DNA of 64,000 bases. It comes from Mycolicibacterium cosmeticum (lineage in GTDB: Bacteria; Actinomycetota; Actinomycetes; Mycobacteriales; Mycobacteriaceae). Position 1 is the first letter of the stretch. Each line of letters starts with the position of its first letter. The position numbers and the translations under genes are program-made. Where the stretch lies: positions 1 to 64,000 of the forward strand of contig JACPVS010000010.1 in assembly GCA_016197365.1 (NCBI GenBank), written 5' to 3'. Under the pieces are notes generated by a model. That model was given only the letters and a program-made list of their open reading frames with translations, had not been told where the DNA came from and did not search any database. This document shows positions 1 to 8,828 of this stretch, piece by piece.

Positions 1-3000
1 AACGGCACCTGGACCTACACCCCAGCCCCCGACTTCAACGGCACCGACACCTTCACCTACACCGTCTCCGACGGCACCCTCACCGACACCGGCACCGTCA
101 CCATCACCGTCAACCCCATCAACGACCCACCCATCGCCAACGATGACTTGGCAGCAACCACTGAGAATGCTCCGGTGTCGGGCAATGTGTTGACCAACGA
201 CACCGATGTCGATGTTGATGCGTTGGAGGTGACCACCACCGCTCCGATGACGGGTACCTACGGCACCTTGACCATCGACGCCAACGGTCACTACACCTAC
301 ACCCCCGGCGGTGGGCAGTTCACCCTCAGTGATCCCGCCCAGGTCACCCAGGGCACCTACGACAGCGATTTCTTTATCGACGGCGTTAAGCCCTACGCCG
401 CGTTCACCTTCGTCCCGAGCACCACCGGGAGCTATGTGATCGAGCAGCTGAACATCCCGCGCGACACCACGCTGTTCGTCTACGACGGGGCATTTGATCC
501 CGCGGCCGAAAACGACAATCTGATCGCGGTCGACGATGACTCCGGCCCCGGTGTCACGCCGCGGGTGACAGTCAATCTCATTGCGGGACAGACCTACACC
601 ATCGTCAACTCCACCTGGGACACCGGAGGCACCCTCGACGTGCCTTTGTCGTTCACCTCGAGTGGTCCCGCTGTTGTTGCCGGGATGCCGGTATCGAGCG
701 CCGCAGATGCGCTGGCCGACGGGGAAACCGACACCGATACGTTCACCTATGAGGTCAGTGACGGCAACGGCGGCTTCGATACCGCGACACTGACCATCAC
801 CGTCACCGGGACCAACGACGCCCCCGTCGCCAACGATGACACCGGCCTCGTCGACGAAGACGGTGAACTGTTCGGCAACGTGCTCACCAACGACACCGAC
901 ATCGACGGCGACGTCCTGTCCATCCCGGCCGGGTCCACCGGTGTATTCACCGGCTCAGCCGGCGGCCAATTCACCCTCCATGGCGACGGCAACTACGCCT
1001 ACCGCCCCGCCGACGATGTAGTGGACTCCGAAACATTCACCTACACCGTCACCGACCCCGGCGGCCTGACCGACACCGCCACCATCACCTTCACCATCAC
1101 CCCCGTCAACGACGCACCCGTCGGAGTGCCCGACTTCTACACCACCGACGAAGACGTCGCACTGACGGTGCCCGCCCCGGGCCTAGTCGGCAACGACTCC
1201 GACATCGACGGACCCGCCCCCATCAAAGCCACCATCTGGGTCAATTCCACCAACGGCACCGCAGTCGTCAACGCCGACGGCTCCTTCACCTACACCCCCA
1301 ACGCCAATTGGAGCGGCGTCGACACCTTCTACTACGCCCCCAACGACGGCATCCACCCCAGCGGAGTCGGCGCCCCCATCCTGGTCACCATCACCGTCAA
1401 CCCCATCAACGACCCACCCATCGCCAACCCCGACGGACCCTTCAACGGCCTCGTCGAAGACCAGCCGATCAGCGCGCCGGAATCAATACTGCTCGGCAAC
1501 GACACTGACGCCGACAATGATCCGCTAACCATCACCTTGATCAGCGCAGCCAACGGCACCATCACCAACATCGGTGGCACCCTCACCTACACACCGAATC
1601 TCAACTTCAACGGCACCGACACCATCACCTACACCATCAGCGACCCCGACGGCGCCACCTCCACCACCACCGCCACCGTCAACGTCGCCGCGGTCGATGA
1701 TCTCCCGGTGGTCGACCCCAGCGACGGCGCGACCGTCTACACCGAAAACGACGGCGACACCCCCGTGGTCGTCGACCCGGCACTGACGGTGACCGACCCC
1801 GACTCAAACATCGTGTCCGCCAACATTTCCATTACCAACGCCCAACCCGGCGATCAACTGTCCTGGACCCCGCCCCCGGGAATCACCAACATCGGCATCC
1901 AATCCAACTCCGGCACCGCGATCGTCCTCATCGGAACCGGCACTCCCACCGAATACGAAGCCGCACTCAGGAACATCACATTCTCTAGCCCCGGCGACAA
2001 CCCCACCGCCGGCAGCCGCACCATCAACTTCACCGTCAACACCATCACCGGCGCCAACACCGACACCAAAACAGTCACCGTCGTCCCCGTCGCCGACGAC
2101 GCAGTCGTGGGCACCTTTGCCGCCGGTAGCTCGCCAATTGACATCGAAAGAAGAGGTGACTTCCTATACGTCTCGGATGAGACTGGCGCAGTGACTGTGC
2201 TCAATATCGACGACGGAAGTCATTACGCCACCATCCCTGTCACAGGTTCACCGTGGGGGTTAGCGGTTGAGGGTGACCGCCTCTACGTCGGTGACGAAAG
2301 CTCGCCCCGGGTTACGGTGATCAACACCGACACAAACCAGATCGTCGACACCGATCCGATCACGGAGGGAACGCAGAATCTCGCAGTTGGTGGTGCCCCC
2401 TACTACGTTGTCGTCGCGAACGGCAAGTTGTATGTCCAGAATTGGAGCAACGGCACTGTCTCGGTCTTCGAAACCGACACGGAAACGGACACTTACAGTT
2501 TGGTCGCCGTGATCCCGACGACGAACGGCACGTTCGGTTACGACGTCAGCGGCAATTACCTCTACGCAGTCAACACTTACAACAACCACGTGACGGTGAT
2601 CGACACAAATATCGATACCGTCGTCGACATGAACGACGATCTGCCCGGATACCAGTCCATATCTGGCGGAATCGATTCCCGGGACGCAGCGGTCGTTGGG
2701 AACCACCTTTATCTCGCGAACCAGAACGGAACCGTGTCAGTGGTCGACCTGAGCACTCAGCAGGTGGACACCATCAGCATTCCCGGGGGCGGTTTGCTCG
2801 TCGAGATGGCGGTAAGCGGGGACCGCCTCTACGTCGTCAACAGTTCCCAGGGCCAGGTCGAAGTAATTGACATAACGACTGACACCGTCGGTGATCCGAT
2901 TCCGGTCGGGTCGTCCCCCTGGGGTCTCCTGCTGGATGGCGATCGCCTCTATATCGCCAACCGAGGCAGCGGAACCGTGACAGCTATCGATATCTCGCAA

Positions 3001-3015
3001 GGAATCGACGTTTAA
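1..3015 (+). CDS. C-terminal part of a giant cadherin-like/VCBS repeat protein with a YVTN beta-propeller (5' end outside window)
   Basis: The reading frame is already open at base 1, so the start lies upstream; 1004 residues are visible. Residues 1-700 are Thr/Asp/Asn-rich repeats of the tandem cadherin-like (VCBS/Ig-like) type, with recurring NDTD, FTYT and PVNDAP/PINDPP motifs. One array position (about residues 103-222) holds a different domain resembling a bacterial pre-peptidase C-terminal (PPC) beta-sandwich. Residues about 704-1004 form a YVTN-type propeller with repeated GDRLYV and VIDT motifs. No sorting motif or membrane anchor is visible at the C-terminus. Such proteins are normally secreted or surface adhesins; that role is inferred here. 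The repeat part uses almost only C-ending codons while the propeller uses mixed codons, suggesting joined segments of different history. Confidence 0.85.
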   Translation, partial: NGTWTYTPAPDFNGTDTFTYTVSDGTLTDTGTVTITVNPINDPPIANDDLAATTENAPVSGNVLTNDTDVDVDALEVTTTAPMTGTYGTLTIDANGHYTYTPGGGQFTLSDPAQVTQGTYDSDFFIDGVKPYAAFTFVPSTTGSYVIEQLNIPRDTTLFVYDGAFDPAAENDNLIAVDDDSGPGVTPRVTVNLIAGQTYTIVNSTWDTGGTLDVPLSFTSSGPAVVAGMPVSSAADALADGETDTDTFTYEVSDGNGGFDTATLTITVTGTNDAPVANDDTGLVDEDGELFGNVLTNDTDIDGDVLSIPAGSTGVFTGSAGGQFTLHGDGNYAYRPADDVVDSETFTYTVTDPGGLTDTATITFTITPVNDAPVGVPDFYTTDEDVALTVPAPGLVGNDSDIDGPAPIKATIWVNSTNGTAVVNADGSFTYTPNANWSGVDTFYYAPNDGIHPSGVGAPILVTITVNPINDPPIANPDGPFNGLVEDQPISAPESILLGNDTDADNDPLTITLISAANGTITNIGGTLTYTPNLNFNGTDTITYTISDPDGATSTTTATVNVAAVDDLPVVDPSDGATVYTENDGDTPVVVDPALTVTDPDSNIVSANISITNAQPGDQLSWTPPPGITNIGIQSNSGTAIVLIGTGTPTEYEAALRNITFSSPGDNPTAGSRTINFTVNTITGANTDTKTVTVVPVADDAVVGTFAAGSSPIDIERRGDFLYVSDETGAVTVLNIDDGSHYATIPVTGSPWGLAVEGDRLYVGDESSPRVTVINTDTNQIVDTDPITEGTQNLAVGGAPYYVVVANGKLYVQNWSNGTVSVFETDTETDTYSLVAVIPTTNGTFGYDVSGNYLYAVNTYNNHVTVIDTNIDTVVDMNDDLPGYQSISGGIDSRDAAVVGNHLYLANQNGTVSVVDLSTQQVDTISIPGGGLLVEMAVSGDRLYVVNSSQGQVEVIDITTDTVGDPIPVGSSPWGLLLDGDRLYIANRGSGTVTAIDISQGIDV
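97..141 (+). repeat. 45-bp perfect direct repeat, copy 1
   Basis: This stretch is identical to 1384-1428 at all 45 bases. It encodes the inter-domain linker around VTITVNPINDPPIAN. The two copies are 1287 bp (429 codons) apart and in the same frame, so exchange between them would remove or add a whole block of domains without a frameshift. Confidence 0.9.
1384..1428 (+). repeat. 45-bp perfect direct repeat, copy 2
   Basis: Second copy of the linker-coding repeat at 97-141, in the same frame within the cadherin-like repeat gene. Confidence 0.9.
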
Positions 3016-3205
3016 GGCACGACTCTTCGATTTTCGCCAGGATTATTGGCGGATACACGGTCATTGCACCGGACAAGGATGCCGAACGGTCCCACGGCCG
3101 ACGGCCGCAATCTGAGAATCGTTTGACTCGCGACCACCCACGCGGCATAACCCGTTCCGCATCGCCGCACGGACCGTCGGCTCGACCACATTGAGGGAGC
3201 GCCTG

Positions 3206-4042
3206 TTGAACTATCCAATGCCCGGCCCTACGGGTCCGGTCCACGACTACCCCGACTACCCACCCGACCCAGCCCGCCGGTCACCCTGGCTCTGGATCTT
3301 CCTCGCGATCGCGGTCGTCGTCATCCTGGTCTTGTCGGTCGTCTTGATCACACAGCAGAGGGACACCACCACCGCCGCACCGCAATCCCCATCCCAAACC
3401 GCCCCCCAGCCGAGCCAACAGCAGCCAAAGCCGAATAACACTGCGGGACTGTCGACAACGTGCGAAGGCTTCACCGCCTCCGTCGACGCGAAGTCCCAAC
3501 CCGGCTGGCACGCCACCATCAACAAGTACGGTCTGGCCTACGCCGTCCCGCCGGATTGGGCTGTCACGGCGTGTGGTGTGCGGATGGGCTGGGCCCAGCC
3601 CTGTCCGGACGGGCAGTGCATCGTCCGCGACGTCAGCGCAGCCACAGCAGTGGCCAACCCGGCCTGCACCAAGCAGAACCTGGCGCTGGCCGGCGTCACC
3701 GGCTCCAAAAACCCCGACGTCAAGGCCGCACTCGACGAGGAAACCTCCACGGTGCCAACGATCTATACCCGCAACGGCCAGGCGCCTCCGAAGGTCGACT
3801 TCACCCCGGTCCGCGAGTTCAGCATCGGCGGCCACCCGGCGGTGCAGACGGTGGCGACCGTGACCGGCATGGCACCGGACGCCTGCAACGGCTCATCAGC
3901 ACTGCACAGCATCGTGGTCACCACGGTTCCCCATGTCGAAGGCTCCGTCGTCTTCCTGATCTCACTGCGCCAAGGCGCCAACGCCACACCGAAGGCCGAT
4001 GTAATCAACAAGATCGTCGCGACCTTACGCAGCCCCGCCTAA
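3206..4042 (+). CDS. single-pass membrane-anchored hypothetical protein, extracytoplasmic
   Basis: A short Pro-rich cytoplasmic head is followed by one strong transmembrane helix (WLWIFLAIAVVVILVLSVVL, about residues 25-45) and a Pro/Gln/Thr-rich linker. A globular outer domain with several cysteines follows. This is the usual layout of mycobacterial anchored proteins of unknown function; I do not recognise the domain. The TTG start at 3206 is preferred because GAGGGAG lies 7 bases upstream; a TTG at 3191 would overlap that site. The gene follows the giant repeat protein by 190 bp on the same strand, but no functional link can be shown. Confidence 0.7.
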   Translation: MNYPMPGPTGPVHDYPDYPPDPARRSPWLWIFLAIAVVVILVLSVVLITQQRDTTTAAPQSPSQTAPQPSQQQPKPNNTAGLSTTCEGFTASVDAKSQPGWHATINKYGLAYAVPPDWAVTACGVRMGWAQPCPDGQCIVRDVSAATAVANPACTKQNLALAGVTGSKNPDVKAALDEETSTVPTIYTRNGQAPPKVDFTPVREFSIGGHPAVQTVATVTGMAPDACNGSSALHSIVVTTVPHVEGSVVFLISLRQGANATPKADVINKIVATLRSPA

Positions 4043-4073
4043 TCTCGCGAAAACGCTTGGTTCACTTCCGTTC

Positions 4074-4087
4074 CGCATCGAGATGCG
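4074..4087. terminator. short GC palindrome between convergent genes
   Basis: CGCATC-GA-GATGCG, a 14-bp perfect palindrome, lies in the 116-bp gap between the convergent ends of the anchored protein and the glycosyltransferase operon. There is no U-run, so terminator function is only a guess. Confidence 0.3.
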
Positions 4088-4158
4088 CGGCTGATGTGGG
4101 CCACCACTGGCAATCACTGGCCATTCCGGAGATGACGCGAGAAAAATGACGAGAGCGC

Positions 4159-5844
4159 TCAGGCCATCGGGTTTGACTGCTCGTTGACTCGGTACAACCG
4201 CCAATCCGGTTGACTGTCGCCATCGTTGGGAATCTCCAGTTCCAGCGTCGCGATGTCGGCGCCGGTCTCGTACAGCGTCGGGTAGCGCTGGTTGAGCGCA
4301 TCGGAGATGCCACGCCCGGTGGGCGGAACCGCGAGGAGGTACTTGACGCCGTGCGCTGACGGGTCGTTGAGTAGCTGCACGAAGTCGGGATCGGACGGGA
4401 CCACGAACGTACGCGGTTTGTCCGACGCGACGACGACCGCGAAACCATAGACAGTGTCGGTGATCACGGAACTCTCGGGCAGATTCTGCCCGTCCAGGTA
4501 GTCGGCGATCTGCCGCTCGGTGGAGAAGGTGGCGGCGATGCGCCGCTCCACCGCTTTCTGCGGCCGGACATCGTCACGATCGGGGCGCAGCACCGTCGCC
4601 AGCGCGTACTCCTGTGGAGCGTAGTCGGGTAAGGACATCCCGTACGCCGACACCGGAACGGTGACTGCGAACACCAGAATGACCGGCACGTAGGCGAATC
4701 GGCCGAACCGGGTGCTACTCACGCCCGTGTCGACGGCAGCATGACGGCCCCGCCGTTTGGGAACGAGCAGCTTTCCGTCAGGGACGGCGAGCATGGCCAG
4801 ACACGCCGCGAAGGGAATCGCCACGATGTAGAAACGCAGGAACGGAAAGGTGGAACCGGTGGCGAACGTGTAGGCCTGGAACGCGAGCACCGCGCCGTAC
4901 ATCAGGATCGGCGCGGCAAGCACGGCCCATTGTGGCCGGCGCCAGCGCATGAACCCCGCCCATCCCGCGAGTGGCACCAGGGTCGGGGCCAGAAGCGTGA
5001 TGCAGACCAGAGCGAAGGACAGGCCGTCGGTGAAGCTGCTTGCCGTCGCACCGCCGGACTGTTTGAGAATGGCCGAGTTGCCGTATTGGGAGCTGAACTG
5101 AGCGAACGCATCCCCGGTGATCAACCAGCTGGTCGCCGCCCACCCGACGAAGGCGACGAAGCCGGGGGCGCTCACCAACAGCACGTCGAGCAGTGCCCGG
5201 CGGAACCGCGGTGCCTTGCGGGCCCGTAGGAACGTCGTAACCCCCACCAGCAGGCCAGCGGCGGCGACAGTTCCGACGGCGTCATAGCGCGTCAGGTAGG
5301 CCAGGCCCATCGCGATGCCACCGGCGGTGACCAGATGATGCACATCGTCGTCGACCACCCACAGGATCAACCGGCGCACCGCCCAGGTGAGAAAGAAGAT
5401 GAACGGCGCCTCGCTCATCCCGTTGGACCCGTAGAAGGCGATCATCGGATTACAGGCGAACAGCGCGGTGATGGCAACGACGTAGCTGCGCGGCAGTCCA
5501 CGATCGGTGCCGACCGTGAAAATCTGCACCACCGCCCCGGCCATGAAGATCGCCGACATGATCGATCCGGAGTAACCCCGGGCGGTCAAATCCGACCAGT
5601 AGGGCATCAACAGCATGCTGGGAATCTCCAGCATCGCCGTCAACGGGGTGAAGATGAATCCGATTGCCGCCAAATGGGGATCACGGCTGTGGAGAACGCT
5701 CTCCGACGCCTGCACCCGCGAGAGCGCGTCACCGAGAATGAACCCGTGCTGCACCTGCAGCCAGTAGCCGAGACCCAGATACAACCCGAACGACAATGCG
5801 AACGCGATCTGCTTGCAACGCCTGTCCGACAAGCCGGTGCTCAC
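4159..5844 (-). CDS. polytopic membrane protein, GT-C/GT39-like glycosyltransferase
   Basis: 561 residues with about 9-11 hydrophobic segments. An early loop carries the acidic GDALSR sequence, as in GT-C (ArnT/PMT-like) lipid-linked sugar transferases. The C-terminal 150 residues are soluble and probably outside the membrane. This is the last gene of the four-gene minus-strand operon: its GTG start overlaps the stop of the upstream BcsA-like gene (GTGA, 5841-5844), implying translational coupling. The likely role is adding a sugar from a polyprenyl-phosphate donor to the polymer or its carrier on the outer face. Family assignment rests on topology and residue pattern only. Confidence 0.65.
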   Translation of the reverse strand: MSTGLSDRRCKQIAFALSFGLYLGLGYWLQVQHGFILGDALSRVQASESVLHSRDPHLAAIGFIFTPLTAMLEIPSMLLMPYWSDLTARGYSGSIMSAIFMAGAVVQIFTVGTDRGLPRSYVVAITALFACNPMIAFYGSNGMSEAPFIFFLTWAVRRLILWVVDDDVHHLVTAGGIAMGLAYLTRYDAVGTVAAAGLLVGVTTFLRARKAPRFRRALLDVLLVSAPGFVAFVGWAATSWLITGDAFAQFSSQYGNSAILKQSGGATASSFTDGLSFALVCITLLAPTLVPLAGWAGFMRWRRPQWAVLAAPILMYGAVLAFQAYTFATGSTFPFLRFYIVAIPFAACLAMLAVPDGKLLVPKRRGRHAAVDTGVSSTRFGRFAYVPVILVFAVTVPVSAYGMSLPDYAPQEYALATVLRPDRDDVRPQKAVERRIAATFSTERQIADYLDGQNLPESSVITDTVYGFAVVVASDKPRTFVVPSDPDFVQLLNDPSAHGVKYLLAVPPTGRGISDALNQRYPTLYETGADIATLELEIPNDGDSQPDWRLYRVNEQSNPMA

Positions 5845-7325
5845 GTGGTGTCGCTCGTCGCGACGTCTGGTTTGGCCGCCAGCCCGTGAAAGGTCTTCTC
5901 CCAGTACGACGGATTCCGGATGATCTGGTACACACCTTTGGCGGCGGCAATACTCATCATGAGCCAGAACGCCGGTACGGTCAGCGCCGGCACCAGCAGA
6001 TCCGAGCGGTCGTCCTCACGCAGGGCAATCACATTCATGTACAGCGTGGCCGTGTTTCCCAGTACGAGGGCGACCAACGCGGGGAAATAGATGAGGGGCG
6101 GGAACACCTCCCCAACCACCGCGGGCTGCCCGAGGAACCACGTGATGGTGATGAGCCAGAACAACAGGTTGAGCACCGCGATGATCGGCGTGCCCGCCAG
6201 TACCAGGGTGAATCGGAGGAAGCTGCGGGGCCCCAAGATCCGGAACACCTTGACCGGTTGGCGGATGTGCACCAGCCAGGTCTGCAGATAGCCCTTGTAC
6301 CAACGGGAACGCTGACGGATCCAGTTGATCGGATCGGAGTTGGCCTCTTCCAGCGTGGCCGAGTCGATAACCGCAGTGTGATAACCCGATGCGTCGATCC
6401 GCAGGCCCAGGTCGGCATCTTCGGTGACGTTGAAGGGATCCCACGCGCCGATCTCATCGAGGACGGCACGGCGCAGGTGATTCGAGGTGCCGCCCAACGG
6501 AATCGGCGACGTCGTCGTCATCATTCCCGGCAGCAGGTAACCGAACCACAGACCGTACTCTGCGGTGAACCAGCCGGCAAGCAGATTCTGCTGCCCGTTG
6601 TGATACGCCAATTTGGCCTGCACACAGGCGATGTTGTCCGGCAGGCTCCGGAACGCCGCAACGACCCGACGCAACTGCAGCGGCTCGGGCAGATCCTCCG
6701 CGTCGTAGATGGTGACGATCTCACCGGTGGAGAAGTGCAGGCCGTAATTGCAGGCTTTGGGTTTCGTCCTGGGCTCGGCCGGCGGCACCAGCAAGATGGT
6801 GATCACCTCGGATTCACCGCACGCCTTGGCCGCGGTGATGGTGATGTCGTCGTCTTCTTCCAGCAGGAGCAGCACCTGGAGTTTGTCGCGCGGGTACTCC
6901 AGCGCGGTCATCGCCCCGATCAGGTCGCCGACCACTTCCGGCTCGTTGTAGGCGGGGACCAGGATCGTGTAGAGCGGCAGGTCGGCATCCGGGATGGCGC
7001 GGGCCTGTTCGTCGGTGATGGTGATGGGCCGCGACGCCAAGCCTTCCTTGAAGATGAGTACGCGGTCGAACATCGTCAAGACGTAGCCCACGGTGCACAG
7101 CCCGATCAGCACGACCGCGGTCTGCATCGGGCGCCACGCGGCGAAAGCCGCGGTGATGATGAGCAGCGAAACGAGAACCGGCTTCTGCCAGCCCCACACG
7201 GCCTGCGAGGCCGACTGCATCGGATGTTCTTCGCGCAGTTCGTTGATGGCGCGGTCGAGTGCATACTGCCGCTGCTCGTCGGTCCCCGGGCTCGAGAACG
7301 GGAGGTGCTCGGCGTGCGTGGTCAC
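5841..7325 (-). CDS. processive family 2 glycosyltransferase, cellulose/hyaluronan-synthase-like (BcsA-like, no PilZ)
   Basis: 494 residues. Two N-terminal transmembrane helices are followed by a GT-A domain with LVPAYNEPEV, the DAED donor/metal motif, the TEDADLG acceptor motif and QRSRWYKG (the Q-x-x-R-W signature of processive beta-glycosyltransferases). At least three further helices follow. The C-terminus lacks a PilZ c-di-GMP domain, so control differs from classical BcsA. The GTG at 7325 is chosen because it overlaps the upstream stop as GTGA; the frame is open farther upstream, but that part overlaps the neighbouring gene and has no family similarity. It probably polymerises and extrudes an unknown polysaccharide using UDP-sugars. 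Confidence 0.85.
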   Translation of the reverse strand: MTTHAEHLPFSSPGTDEQRQYALDRAINELREEHPMQSASQAVWGWQKPVLVSLLIITAAFAAWRPMQTAVVLIGLCTVGYVLTMFDRVLIFKEGLASRPITITDEQARAIPDADLPLYTILVPAYNEPEVVGDLIGAMTALEYPRDKLQVLLLLEEDDDITITAAKACGESEVITILLVPPAEPRTKPKACNYGLHFSTGEIVTIYDAEDLPEPLQLRRVVAAFRSLPDNIACVQAKLAYHNGQQNLLAGWFTAEYGLWFGYLLPGMMTTTSPIPLGGTSNHLRRAVLDEIGAWDPFNVTEDADLGLRIDASGYHTAVIDSATLEEANSDPINWIRQRSRWYKGYLQTWLVHIRQPVKVFRILGPRSFLRFTLVLAGTPIIAVLNLLFWLITITWFLGQPAVVGEVFPPLIYFPALVALVLGNTATLYMNVIALREDDRSDLLVPALTVPAFWLMMSIAAAKGVYQIIRNPSYWEKTFHGLAAKPDVATSDTT

Positions 7326-8827
7326 GGCTTGTATCCCAACGGCTCCAGTTGGGCGCGCAACAGGCCGTGCCCGAACTCGGTCAGGAGGTCGTCGTCCTTC
7401 ATGTTCGGGTCGGTGTCCTGTGCTGCGGCGTTTCCGCGGAACAGCACGGTGAACATGGAGTTGATGGTCGGACCGACGCCGCCCGTCGGTTCTGGGAAAG
7501 GGGCGTTGTCCTCGTGGTTGTCCACGGCGATCGACAGCACCCGCCGACCGATCGCGCCGTTGGTCCACGTCCACTGCAGGCCGTCCCATGTCACCAGGAT
7601 GCGGTCGTCCACGACGGAGAAGAGGTCGGCCTGCTGGCCGTACCCGAGATCGATCGGCCGGATGCCGCTGAGCCGAATCCCATTGACCCGGTAGATCATT
7701 CGAGCAGGATAAACGTAGAGGGAGAACGGGCGCAGCGTGGTGATGGTGTCGACCATGACGGTGCGCGGCCTGCCGAACTTGTCGTGCCGGTAATCTCCGG
7801 CATCGGCGACCATCTTCTGCCGGACCAGTGTCGCGCCCCTGCCATAGAACCGGGCCACCCAGTCGTACTCCCGGGTCTCGATGATGCGCCAGCCCTGCGG
7901 GGCTTTCAGCGGCTCGGCGAAGTTCATTGAGCTGACCCCCAGCGGCGGCGCCAGGCCGACGTCGGGCAACCGGACGAACGACAACAGGATCGCGACCACG
8001 AAAACCACTGGAACCGCCGCCCAGATCTGCTTGGCGGCAAGCGGTTCGAGCTTGCGGTCCAGCACGCGCTTGGGCGCTCCGCGGCGGGATGCCAGATACA
8101 TCAGCGTGCCGACCAGACAGATCGACGTCAGTGCCGGGACGTACTGGTAGGCGGGCAATGAGGCGTTCGGGAAGAAGATCGCCATCGCCCCCAACATGAG
8201 CAGCCCGACCAGCCACGCGAGGTTGGACCCGATCATCGCGCGGCTGGTGTGCCTGCCCACCGCGGTGGCGGTGGCCGTGGCGGCAACGATCATCGTGCCC
8301 ACCCCGGCTGCCACCCGGTTTCCACCCAAGAGGATGACCGTCAGGAAGTACGGCAGCGGGAAGATCATCAGCAGGATCAGCCAGGCCCAGCCGAAGCGGA
8401 TGATGGGCCGCAAGCCGAACAACGCGACGCTGGAGCTGACCACGAACAGCCACAGAGCCACGAAATCGAGTCGTAGCAGGTGGAAATACAGTCCATACCG
8501 AGGCAGCAGAATCGCGTGCACCAGCAGGGCCAGCACCAAACCCATCGAGCCGACGATGACGTCGGTCTGTCGGTCATGGATGGGCAACTCGGTGCGGTGG
8601 CGGCGGGCGATACCGACGGCCGCGAGCGCCGCCGCGATGGGGACGATCCAGGTGTAGCCGCCGAGCCCACCGCCGACGGTCGTGGCCCACGCACTGCGCA
8701 AGGTGTCCTGGAACGCGATCGCGGTCAGTAGCGCGATGTAAGCCCAGCGCACGACGAGACGGGTGATCGGGTGCCACGTCTGGGTCGAGGAGAGGCGCCA
8801 CGCCTGCACCTTCACTGGGGCAGACAT
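7322..8827 (-). CDS. exosortase-like polytopic membrane protein with C-terminal EpsI-like domain
   Basis: 501 residues, about 8 transmembrane helices in the first 300, then a soluble region of about 200. The helix ending in MIFPLPYFL resembles the conserved IPLP segment of exosortase/EpsH proteins, and the tail (around QGWRIIETREYDW) recalls the EpsI/DUF3485 domain often fused to or beside exosortases. The exosortase catalytic Cys motif (ACSG) is not visible, so peptidase activity is doubtful. The ATG at 8827 starts one base after the BcsB-like gene stop. The gene is coupled to the BcsA-like gene downstream, so a role in polymer assembly or export is inferred. Family assignment is tentative. 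Confidence 0.5.
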   Translation of the reverse strand: MSAPVKVQAWRLSSTQTWHPITRLVVRWAYIALLTAIAFQDTLRSAWATTVGGGLGGYTWIVPIAAALAAVGIARRHRTELPIHDRQTDVIVGSMGLVLALLVHAILLPRYGLYFHLLRLDFVALWLFVVSSSVALFGLRPIIRFGWAWLILLMIFPLPYFLTVILLGGNRVAAGVGTMIVAATATATAVGRHTSRAMIGSNLAWLVGLLMLGAMAIFFPNASLPAYQYVPALTSICLVGTLMYLASRRGAPKRVLDRKLEPLAAKQIWAAVPVVFVVAILLSFVRLPDVGLAPPLGVSSMNFAEPLKAPQGWRIIETREYDWVARFYGRGATLVRQKMVADAGDYRHDKFGRPRTVMVDTITTLRPFSLYVYPARMIYRVNGIRLSGIRPIDLGYGQQADLFSVVDDRILVTWDGLQWTWTNGAIGRRVLSIAVDNHEDNAPFPEPTGGVGPTINSMFTVLFRGNAAAQDTDPNMKDDDLLTEFGHGLLRAQLEPLGYKP

Positions 8828-8828
8828 G

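Noticed and set aside
1..2100. Possible CRISPR or minisatellite array
   Set aside because: The repetition is protein-level, divergent in sequence and of varied spacing; no identical direct repeats with regular spacers.
5796..7694. 632-codon plus-strand open frame across the glycosyltransferase genes
   Set aside because: Antisense to genes with clear motifs; His/Gln/Arg-rich composition without any domain.
7326..8453. N-terminal extension of the BcsA-like frame
   Set aside because: The frame is open, but overlaps the exosortase-like gene and shows no similarity to glycosyltransferases; the coupled GTG at 7325 is better.
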